The translations under genes were made by a program, and so were the position numbers. The notes beneath the pieces are model-generated. The model did not search any database. It was not told the DNA's origin and worked only from the letters and a program-made list of their open reading frames with translations. From assembly GCA_021820785.1 (NCBI GenBank), contig JAKADE010000088.1, positions 1 to 8,982 of the forward strand: DNA of 8,982 bases, in the 5' to 3' direction. Every line of letters starts with the position of its first letter. Position 1 is the first letter of the stretch. Origin of the DNA: Pseudomonadota bacterium (lineage in GTDB: Bacteria; Pseudomonadota; Gammaproteobacteria; Steroidobacterales; Steroidobacteraceae). This document shows, piece by piece, positions 1 through 5,856 of this stretch.

Positions 1-870
1 GAGGTGCGTCAGTGTCCCGTTGAGGTCGGTGCCGGCATCGTAGAGCGTCCCGGCCGGAATCTTCACGTTGCTGGCATTGACGATACGGGTGGCAACCGTC
101 TGGTAGAACGTTTGCGCCTCACTGCGAGCCTGCCCGAGGGTGCGTTCCAACGGACCGCGCGCACTCTGCGGAACCTGCTTGAGCGCTGCGCCGATGGACT
201 CCAGGGCACTGTTCAACCGGCTGAGCGCAATGTGGATGCCCATGCGGTCATCGCCGCCAAGGTAGCCCTTGGCGGCCGCATCGACAGCGTAGCGACGCAG
301 CGCGGTTTCGGCTGCGAGCGCCGCCGGAGCGTATTGGCTCGCGATCTGCAGCAGACTGCGGCTCGACTGGTCGGGATCGGAATCCGCCAGCGAGCCGGCC
401 GCTACTGCATCGCGCAGCCGACCGAGGCGCACGAGCAGGTTCTGGTGTGCGGCGGTGAGCTGTTGAGCATTGAAGTGGGCAGAATTGTTCTGCAGCGCGC
501 GCCATTGTGCAGCAATAGCGGTGAAGTCCCTGCGCACGCCGTAGCGCAGGCCCAAGCGTGCATTGATCGTCTGCAGCTTGCTTAGCGCGGTGTCAGCCGC
601 AGCTGTAGCAGCCTGCGTCGCCGCCGTGCGCGAGGCATCTCCGCTTGCCAGCGCAAACGCCCGGCCTTCGTGCGAGAGCACTGCGGCCTGGAACGACCCG
701 ATTGCACGAAGGTATGCGCTGCCGGCGAATTCGGCGCGAGATTGCTCGAGCCCTCCGCTTCTGCTGCGCAGGTAGAAGAATCCCACCACGGTGGCGGGCA
801 GACTCATCGCCAGCACCAGCACGGCAAGCTTCTGCCAGAGCTTCATGTGATTGAGCGTAGTCAGACGCAT
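1..870 (-). CDS. Second chemoreceptor-like protein, N-terminal sensory part, cut by left edge
   Basis: The frame from ATG 870 stays open through 290 codons to the window edge. It opens MRLTTLNHMKLWQKLAVL with a membrane segment at about 15-34 (LAVLVLAMSLPATVVGFFYL). The rest visible is a long, mostly helical periplasmic region with no second membrane segment yet. It includes EFAGSAYLRAIGSFQAAVLS, HEGRAFALASGD, and LADSDPDQSSRSLLQIASQY, a pattern I associate with four-helix sensory domains of some methyl-accepting proteins and nitrate/nitrite-type sensors. No ligand-binding residue can be assigned. HAMP and signalling domains would lie outside the window, so a receptor identity rests on position directly after another receptor gene (four bases away) and on this N-terminal pattern; a membrane histidine kinase or diguanylate cyclase is not excluded. 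Codons are less strongly GC-ending here than in cheA, as often seen in variable sensor domains. Confidence 0.75.
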   Translation of the reverse strand, partial: MRLTTLNHMKLWQKLAVLVLAMSLPATVVGFFYLRSRSGGLEQSRAEFAGSAYLRAIGSFQAAVLSHEGRAFALASGDASRTAATQAATAAADTALSKLQTINARLGLRYGVRRDFTAIAAQWRALQNNSAHFNAQQLTAAHQNLLVRLGRLRDAVAAGSLADSDPDQSSRSLLQIASQYAPAALAAETALRRYAVDAAAKGYLGGDDRMGIHIALSRLNSALESIGAALKQVPQSARGPLERTLGQARSEAQTFYQTVATRIVNASNVKIPAGTLYDAGTDLNGTLTHL

Positions 871-874
871 GCGA

Positions 875-2263
875 TCACCCTCCAACGGCGCGGCGCAGCG
901 GCGCGGCCGTCGGACGCGCATCGGCACCGGTGTGCGCCGAGGCGGTCAGTCGGTACCGGGCCATGTTTTCATCAAGTGAATCAGCAAGGGCGGACATGTT
1001 GCGTGCGGCAGTGGTCGCTTGTTCCACGAGGCTCGCGTTTTGTTGCGTCAGCTCGTCCATCTGCATCACGGCCCGGTTCACCTGCTCGATTCCGGCCGAC
1101 TGCTCTCGTGAGGCAGCCGCGATTTCGGCGACAATGTCGGACACCTTCTTCACGGAAGCGACGATCTCCTCGAGCGTCTGGCCCGACTGGGTGACTCGCG
1201 TCGAGCCGTCTTCCACCTTGCGGACACTGTCCTGGATGAGGCCCTTGATCTCCTTGGCGGCCGTTGCTGAGCGCCCGGCGAGACTGCGCACCTCGCTTGC
1301 GACAACGGCGAAGCCACGGCCCTGCTCGCCAGCGCGGGCCGCTTCGACGGCAGCGTTCAGTGCTAGCAGGTTGGTCTGAAAGGCGATCTCGTCGATGACG
1401 CCGATGATGTCGGCGATCTTCTTCGAAGACTGGTTGATGTCGCGCATTGCCGCGATCGCCTGATTGACGATCACACCGCCGCGTTCAGCCTGGTCGCGGG
1501 CGGCGAGCGCCAGCTGATTCGCCTGGGCGGCGTTGTCGGCGTTCTGCTTGACCGTGGTGGTCATCTCTTCCATCGATGAGGCGGTTTCCTCAAGTGAGGA
1601 GGCCTGTTCCTCGGTTCGCTGGGATAGGTTTTCGTTGCCGGCAGAGATCTCGTCGGCGGCGCGCTTGACGTCGTCGGTCGTGGATTGAATGCCGTGCACG
1701 ATCGCGCCCATGTTCTGAATGAGCATATTGACGGAGTCGGTCAATACCCGAAGGTCCGCATTGTCGAGCGGCACCGCAGCACGACGGGCGAGATCGCCAC
1801 CGATGGCGGCATTCACTGTCTCGCGGACGGCAGCAACGGTGTCACGCAATTGTGCCTGCAGGGCCGCCACGGCTTCGTTGTCCCGGCGCTGCATCTCGGG
1901 CGCGATGTGCTGGTTTCTGCGCTGCGTTTCGGCTTGTTCCCGGTCGGTGTGCAGTTTGGCGCGCAGCGCTTCCAGGGCGCCGGCGAGGGGCGCGTAGGCG
2001 CGGGTCGCAACATCTGCCGGGGTCTCAAGGCGTCCTTCGGCAAGCGCTTCCGCACTGCGTGCAGCGCCCTCGAGAGTGGCTTGCGCGACCCGTCCATCAA
2101 AATACGCGAGTGCACCACCGGCGGCGAGCGCTGCGGCCGCGAGCGACAATGCCAGTGTGCCGCTCGCGCCGAGCAGCAGCGCACCGCCGAGGATCACCAG
2201 CGGTACGGCACTGCTGAACAGCGGCAGGCGGAAGGTAAGCGGAAATTCGCTCAGACGTTGCAT
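875..2263 (-). CDS. Methyl-accepting chemotaxis protein without periplasmic domain (36-heptad type)
   Basis: This complete receptor has 462 residues. Two hydrophobic segments at about 13-33 and 35-56 are separated by only a few residues, so there is essentially no periplasmic loop. HAMP-like stretches follow at about 57-105 (EALAEGRLETP) and 141-195 (AAIGGDLARR, SVNMLIQNM), joined by a polar linker rich in Arg, Gln and Glu (106-140). The signalling domain (about 200-435) is colinear with E. coli Tsr: candidate methylation pairs at E218-E219, E225-E226 and E232-E233, hairpin tip EIAFQTNLLALNAAVEAARA (292-311) with F295 and R310, then GEQGRGFAVVASEVRSLAG, and E414-Q415. The distance from E219 to E313 is 94 residues, as from Tsr Q297 to E391, which puts it in the 36-heptad class. 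The C-terminus (APLRRAVGG) lacks a CheR/CheB-docking pentapeptide. GGGAG lies nine bases before the ATG, in the sequence just after the cheW stop. Confidence 0.94.
   Translation of the reverse strand: MQRLSEFPLTFRLPLFSSAVPLVILGGALLLGASGTLALSLAAAALAAGGALAYFDGRVAQATLEGAARSAEALAEGRLETPADVATRAYAPLAGALEALRAKLHTDREQAETQRRNQHIAPEMQRRDNEAVAALQAQLRDTVAAVRETVNAAIGGDLARRAAVPLDNADLRVLTDSVNMLIQNMGAIVHGIQSTTDDVKRAADEISAGNENLSQRTEEQASSLEETASSMEEMTTTVKQNADNAAQANQLALAARDQAERGGVIVNQAIAAMRDINQSSKKIADIIGVIDEIAFQTNLLALNAAVEAARAGEQGRGFAVVASEVRSLAGRSATAAKEIKGLIQDSVRKVEDGSTRVTQSGQTLEEIVASVKKVSDIVAEIAAASREQSAGIEQVNRAVMQMDELTQQNASLVEQATTAARNMSALADSLDENMARYRLTASAHTGADARPTAAPLRRAVGG
879..883 (-). promoter_or_regulatory. 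Ribosome-binding site fixing the second receptor start
   Basis: GGAGG, formed by the last codons of the preceding receptor gene, lies eight bases before the ATG at 870. The in-frame ATG at 846 has no such site, so 870 is preferred; only four bases then separate the two genes. Confidence 0.8.
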
Positions 2264-2277
2264 GAATTCGGGCTCCC

Positions 2278-2805
2278 TCAGGCCGCGTCTGCGGCGAGCG
2301 GCTCGGTGTCTTCACCAGCGCCGATGGCAGTGAGTTCCCGGCCGATCAACCGGTCGATGTCGAGCAGGACGACCATGCGCTCGGCAATCGTCACCAGGCC
2401 GAGTAGATATTCCGTGGCGCCGCGTTCGCCGAGTTCGGGGGCGGGCTTGACCTCGGCGGCATTGACGTCGACTACGTCCGAAACGCCATCGACTACCACG
2501 CCGAAATCGCGACGGCCGGCCGGGGTGACTACCGACATGACGATGATGACCGTGATGGCGGTGTACTCGGCGCGCTCGAGCGCAAAGCGCATGCGCAGGT
2601 CGACGATCGGAACGATCGATCCGCGCAGATTGAGGACGCCGAGCACGTGTGCGGGCGCGTGCGGGATCTTGGTGACCGCGGTCCAGCCGCGAATTTCCTG
2701 CACGCGCAGGATGTCGACCCCGTACGTTTCGTTGCCGAGTACGAAGGTGAGCACCTGGCGAGATTCGATGCCGTGCTGCTGATCACCGTTTGTTTTTGTC
2801 GACAT
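2278..2805 (-). CDS. cheW: Chemotaxis coupling protein CheW
   Basis: CheW links CheA P5 to receptor tips in the chemoreceptor array. From the ATG at 2805 it has 175 residues; the ATG at 2811 would add two, but its Shine-Dalgarno spacing is only two bases. One CheW domain spans about 16-157. Conserved elements are the first strand (RQVLTFVLGNETYGVDI), VQEIRGW (35-41), and VLNLRGSIVPIVDLR (57-71), whose R61 matches E. coli R62 needed for receptor binding. GVVVDGVSDVV (102-112) and LLGLVTIAERMVVLLDIDRL (134-153) complete the fold. The last 18 residues are an acidic tail (GAGEDTEPLAADAA). The gene begins 27 bases after cheA and is followed by the receptor gene 14 bases later, repeating the cheA-cheW-receptor order of E. 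coli. Confidence 0.96.
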   Translation of the reverse strand: MSTKTNGDQQHGIESRQVLTFVLGNETYGVDILRVQEIRGWTAVTKIPHAPAHVLGVLNLRGSIVPIVDLRMRFALERAEYTAITVIIVMSVVTPAGRRDFGVVVDGVSDVVDVNAAEVKPAPELGERGATEYLLGLVTIAERMVVLLDIDRLIGRELTAIGAGEDTEPLAADAA

Positions 2806-2813
2806 TGCCATGA

Positions 2814-2818
2814 CTCCT
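2814..2818 (-). promoter_or_regulatory. Ribosome-binding site fixing the cheW start
   Basis: AGGAG lies two bases before the ATG at 2811, too close to serve it, and eight bases before the in-frame ATG at 2805. The second ATG is therefore the likely start. Confidence 0.75.
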
Positions 2819-2832
2819 GGCCCGAAGCGGGC

Positions 2833-4932
2833 TTACGCGGCGACGCGCATCGAGGCGACGCGAATCAAACCTGGGACATCGAGAATCAGCGACACCGAAC
2901 CGTCCCCGAGGATGGTTGCGCCGGAGATGCCCTCGATGTGGCCGTAATTGGTTTCGAGTGACTTGATGACGACCTGCTGCTGGCCGAGCAGATCGTCGAC
3001 GAACAGTCCGGCGCGACAACCGTCGCCCTCGGCTACGACGACGAGCCCCTCGTGCAGTTCGTGGGTGCGCGGCTCGACGCCGAACAGCTCGTGCAGGCGG
3101 ATGATGGGCAGGTAGTCGCCGCGGAACGAGAATACTTCGCCCTTGCCGCTCAGACGGCTGACATTGCCGTTCTTCAGCTGCATGGATTCGACGATGGAGA
3201 TGAGGGGCACGATGTACGTTTCGCTCCCCACGGCGACGGATTGTCCGTCGACGATCGCGAGGGTCAGCGGCAGCGTGATCGTGAATCGCGAGCCGCGCCC
3301 GGATTCACTGTTCACTTCGATCTTGCCGCCGAGGGACTTTACGTTGCGGCGCACGACGTCCATTCCGACGCCGCGGCCGGAGACATCCGTCGTCTTTTCG
3401 GCGGTGGAGAATCCCGGCAGGAAGATGAGTTCGTAGATTTCGGCGTCGGAGAGTGTGTCGTTTGCGCCGACGAGTCCGCGCGAACGGGCCTTGGCAAGGA
3501 TACGGTCCTTGTCAAGACCGCCACCGTCATCGCTGACCTCTACGGCAATGTTGCCGCCGCGGTGGGCGGCATCGAGGTGCACGGTGCCGGCGGCAGGTTT
3601 GCCGGCAGCAATGCGTTTTTCGGGCGGCTCGATGCCGTGATCAATGCAGTTGCGGACGAGGTGCACCAGCGGATCGCCGATCTTCTCGAGGACCGTCTTA
3701 TCTAGCTCGGTCTGCTCACCGGTGAGTTTCAGTTCGATCTGCTTGCCGAGCCGGTGCGCCAGATCCCGTACCATGCGCGGGAAGCGGCTGAAGACGAAGC
3801 TGATCGGCAGCATGCGCACGCGCATGACGCTTTCCTGCAGCTCGCGCATGTTGCGCTCGAGCTGCCCGAGACCGGCGCGCAGCTGCTCGGCTTGCGGCCC
3901 CTCGAATTGTCCGCCGAGCTGGCTGAGCATCGCCTGCGTGATCACCAGCTCTCCGACGGTATTCATCAGCTCGTCGATCTTGTCGACGCTGACGCGGATC
4001 GAGCCAGAGTCGGCCGGCGCGCCGGGGCCAGCTTCCGTCTTGGCCGCAGTTTCGGTGCGCGGCGCAGCGACGGGCGCAGGGGCGCTGGAGGAGGGCGTCG
4101 CTTCGGGGGGCGCCGGCACAGCCGCGGGGGTTTCGGCGGCGAGCGGGACGGCAGGGACGTCTACCGGTGGGTGTGCGGGCGGGGCTACCGGCGCGTCGCC
4201 CAGCCGCTCGATCGTCAGGTCGCAGTCGCCTTCGGCCCAGTCGAAGACCTGCCGGATGGCGTCCTCGGCGATCTCGCCCGGCAATTCCAGCGTCCAGGCG
4301 AGATGACAATCCTGCGGTTCGATTTCGGCGAGTGGCGGCAGGTGTTGAGCGTCGATCTGCGTGTGCACTTCGCCGAGTTCATGCAGTTCGCGCAGCATGC
4401 GCAGCGGATCGTTGCCGCGCGCCATGAGCTCCCGATAGGGCCGGAAGCGTACCTGCCAGCGTGGCGTCGCCGCGGGGCTCTGCGCCGTCGCTGCGGGCAC
4501 TTGCGCCGCCGTGGCGGGGGCCGCGGTGGTCGGTGCCGCGTTTTTGGTCGCGATGATGACTTCGAGATCGAATTGCAGGTCTGATACGCGCTGGGCGTCG
4601 ATGGGCTGCTTGGCCTGGACTGCGCGCAGCATCGCGCGCATGACGTCGACCGATTTGAGCAGGGTGTCGGAGACCTGATCAGTCACCGGCATGGTGGCGC
4701 TGCGCAGCTCATCGAGCAGCGTCTCGAGGCTGTGCGTGAACGAGGCAATTTCCGTGAAGCCGAAGGTCGCGCTGCCGCCCTTGATGGAGTGCGCCACGCG
4801 GAAGATCGTGTTGATGAGTTCCGGGTCCGGCGCTCCGATGTCGAGTTTCAGCAGGGCCGCTTCCATGGCATCCAGCGCCTCGAAGCTCTCCTCGAAGAAC
4901 GCATCGTGGAATTGCGTCAGATCGACCGTCAT
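2833..4932 (-). CDS. cheA: Chemotaxis histidine kinase CheA
   Basis: CheA autophosphorylates under receptor control and passes phosphate to CheY. The protein has 699 residues. The HPt (P1) domain covers about 1-130 with phospho-histidine H48 (RVAHSIKGGSATFGF). Residues 131-156 are an Ala/Thr/Pro linker. A ferredoxin-like middle domain at 157-245 (PRWQVRFRPYRELMARGNDP through DCDLTIERL) stands where P2 lies in E. coli but looks different from it. A Pro/Ala-rich linker (246-309) leads to the P3 dimerisation helices (310-372). The P4 ATPase domain shows the N box (HLVRNCIDHGIE, 424-435), G1 (SDDGGGLD, 467-474), G2 region (GFSTAEKTTDVSGRGVGMDV, 507-526) and GRGSRFTITLPL (545-556). P5, the CheW-like receptor-coupling domain, fills 561-697. 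All catalytic boxes are intact. GAGG lies seven bases before the ATG, which overlaps the STAS stop. The H-box differs from the HTVKGGAGFL type of Pseudomonas CheA1. Confidence 0.97.
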   Translation of the reverse strand: MTVDLTQFHDAFFEESFEALDAMEAALLKLDIGAPDPELINTIFRVAHSIKGGSATFGFTEIASFTHSLETLLDELRSATMPVTDQVSDTLLKSVDVMRAMLRAVQAKQPIDAQRVSDLQFDLEVIIATKNAAPTTAAPATAAQVPAATAQSPAATPRWQVRFRPYRELMARGNDPLRMLRELHELGEVHTQIDAQHLPPLAEIEPQDCHLAWTLELPGEIAEDAIRQVFDWAEGDCDLTIERLGDAPVAPPAHPPVDVPAVPLAAETPAAVPAPPEATPSSSAPAPVAAPRTETAAKTEAGPGAPADSGSIRVSVDKIDELMNTVGELVITQAMLSQLGGQFEGPQAEQLRAGLGQLERNMRELQESVMRVRMLPISFVFSRFPRMVRDLAHRLGKQIELKLTGEQTELDKTVLEKIGDPLVHLVRNCIDHGIEPPEKRIAAGKPAAGTVHLDAAHRGGNIAVEVSDDGGGLDKDRILAKARSRGLVGANDTLSDAEIYELIFLPGFSTAEKTTDVSGRGVGMDVVRRNVKSLGGKIEVNSESGRGSRFTITLPLTLAIVDGQSVAVGSETYIVPLISIVESMQLKNGNVSRLSGKGEVFSFRGDYLPIIRLHELFGVEPRTHELHEGLVVVAEGDGCRAGLFVDDLLGQQQVVIKSLETNYGHIEGISGATILGDGSVSLILDVPGLIRVASMRVAA

Positions 4933-5303
4933 GAGGCTGCCTCATCGAGCGCGAGCATCGTGTCCATGCCGAGCAGGCGAGCGGCCGAGTGCAGGGCCGG
5001 GGAGACGGCCCGCCACTGCAGCGCCGCGCCGGCGAGGCGCCGGTCGCGCACGAACGCCGCCAGCAGCTGAAGCGCAGCGGTGTCGATGCGCTCAACGGCA
5101 GCGGCGTCGAGCGTCACCGGGCCTTCGTGAGCGAGCAGCGCACAGAGGGCGCTCTTGAGCTCGACACCGTTGCCCAGCGTGCATTCAGCCTGCAAAACCA
5201 AAGGGTTACGCCGCTTGCTCTTGCCTCGCGGGGCAGCGGCAACGGCGGCCTGTCGGCCTCGCTTGGGTGCGCGGGCCGGTTTAGAGCGGGGACGGAGGTT
5301 CAT
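4929..5303 (-). CDS. STAS-domain protein coupled to cheA
   Basis: The product has 124 residues from ATG 5303 (a GTG at 5309 in frame is also possible). Residues 1-33 are strongly basic (RPRSKPARAPKRGRQ and on) and probably disordered. The rest is one STAS domain, the fold of SpoIIAA-type anti-sigma antagonists. Its signature PVTLDAAAVERIDTAALQLL lies at 62-81, and the last helix near 101-112. At the site where SpoIIAA has a phosphorylated serine (DSSG) this protein has D74-T75-A76-A77, so the usual phospho-acceptor is alanine, with a threonine just before. The stop overlaps the cheA start (ATGA). STAS genes beside cheA occur in several che clusters (for example as CheX or CheS-like partners), where some act on CheA or CheY-P dephosphorylation; whether this one does so is inference. 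No GTPase or kinase partner for a sigma switch is visible nearby. Confidence 0.85.
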   Translation of the reverse strand: MNLRPRSKPARAPKRGRQAAVAAAPRGKSKRRNPLVLQAECTLGNGVELKSALCALLAHEGPVTLDAAAVERIDTAALQLLAAFVRDRRLAGAALQWRAVSPALHSAARLLGMDTMLALDEAAS

Positions 5304-5314
5304 ATTCACCGTAG

Positions 5315-5341
5315 TTATCGGCGTGCCGACGGCGTGCTTGA
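5315..5341 (-). promoter_or_regulatory. Sigma-28 (FliA) promoter for the STAS-cheA block
   Basis: On the minus strand the gap after the DUF2802 gene contains GCCGATAA (5315-5322), a perfect copy of the sigma-28 -10 element. Exactly 11 bases upstream stands TCAAGCAC (5334-5341), which matches four of the five leading bases of the -35 consensus TAAAGTTT. Position, strand and spacing all fit a FliA-driven promoter reading into the STAS, cheA, cheW and receptor genes. The predicted transcription start, about seven or eight bases past the -10 box, falls near 5307-5308. Confidence 0.8.
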
Positions 5342-5349
5342 ACCGGCTG

Positions 5350-5772
5350 CTAGGAAACTTGACGCAGTTCCGGTAAGGGCGGTCCGTGGAGCCGCTTCAC
5401 GAGCTCAGCTTCAGCTCTGGTGAGGCCGCATCCGGAGACGAGTTCGTCCACGGCGGCCCCGCTGCGCGCCAGTCGGATGGCGATCTGGTAGCCCTGTTGA
5501 CCGGCCGGTGCGCTCGCCGCGCGGGTCGGCGGCTGTTCGAGCCGCTCCGCCAGTTGCGCGAGGTGCTGATCGGCAGCATCGAGGCGCGCCGCGAGCGCGG
5601 CCAGTTGCTCGGTGAGCGCGCGATTCTGGGCGAGGGCGGTCTCGGCCTGTTCGCGCGCCGAGCGTCGCCACGCGGTGAAGGTCACCGCTGCCACCGCGAA
5701 GGAGAACACCAGGAATACCGCCCGCCCCAGGATCAGGAAAAACTCGATGTTCGGCAGATTCATGACGGCCAT
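5350..5772 (-). CDS. Membrane-anchored coiled-coil protein with DUF2802 domain
   Basis: The protein has 140 residues from the ATG at 5772, chosen because AGGAG sits eight bases upstream. A hydrophobic segment at about 9-34 (IEFFLILGRAVFLVFSF and on) should anchor it in the inner membrane. A heptad-like coiled coil follows at about 37-80 (AETALAQNRALTEQLAALAAR), then a short Pro/Ala linker. The C-terminal block at 94-131 matches DUF2802: GYQIAIRLARSGAAVDELV then SGCGLTRAEAELVKRLHG, which looks like a small helix-turn-helix-like fold. The biochemical function is unknown. DUF2802 genes recur near stator and che genes in gammaproteobacteria (Pseudomonas has one at the end of its motCD-cheW cluster), which supports a motility role, perhaps at the cell pole or as a membrane tether for the chemotaxis machinery; that role is inference. 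The gene ends in TAG, 46 bases before the STAS gene. Confidence 0.85.
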   Translation of the reverse strand: MAVMNLPNIEFFLILGRAVFLVFSFAVAAVTFTAWRRSAREQAETALAQNRALTEQLAALAARLDAADQHLAQLAERLEQPPTRAASAPAGQQGYQIAIRLARSGAAVDELVSGCGLTRAEAELVKRLHGPPLPELRQVS

Positions 5773-5856
5773 GGCCGCAACTCCTGTGAAGTCGGTCACA
5801 AAACCCGTGCCGGCAGGAGCGACATCGACGGAAAACCGCCGTCATCGACCGGGCAC
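5773..5856 (-). other. 84-base gap between motD and the DUF2802 gene
   Basis: This is the longest non-coding gap. It holds no convincing intrinsic terminator: the only clear inverted repeat (GACGG/CCGTC, plus-strand 5827-5843) has a 5-bp stem and no T-run. It ends with the ribosome-binding site of the DUF2802 gene. A stretch at 5798-5811 reads GGCACG-N4-TTGT on the minus strand, resembling a sigma-54 promoter with GT in place of the invariant GC; it is treated as a weak candidate only. Read-through from motD seems possible. Confidence 0.6.
5781..5785 (-). promoter_or_regulatory. Ribosome-binding site fixing the DUF2802 start
   Basis: AGGAG on the minus strand lies eight bases before the ATG at 5772. 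It is inside the reading frame if the upstream GTG at 5799 were used, and 17 bases from the next ATG at 5763, so it selects 5772 as the start. Confidence 0.8.

Noticed and set aside
1685..2782. Long plus-strand open frame (365 codons) opposite cheW and the receptor
   Set aside because: It lies antisense to two clear genes. Its product has low-complexity, Arg/Ser/Thr-rich composition without any domain, as expected for a shadow frame in GC-rich DNA.
3754..4584. Plus-strand open frame (276 codons) opposite cheA
   Set aside because: It mirrors the linker-rich part of cheA; its Gly/Arg runs are the reverse of Pro/Ala codons.
5355..5362. TCAAGTTT at the end of the DUF2802 gene as the -35 box of the sigma-28 promoter
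   Set aside because: It matches the -35 consensus well (7 of 8) but stands 32 bases from GCCGATAA; sigma-28 needs about 11, and TCAAGCAC at 5334-5341 has the right spacing.
5827..5843. Inverted repeat GACGG/CCGTC after motD as a terminator
   Set aside because: The stem is only 5 bp with a 7-base loop and no T-run follows on either strand, so it is not a convincing intrinsic terminator.
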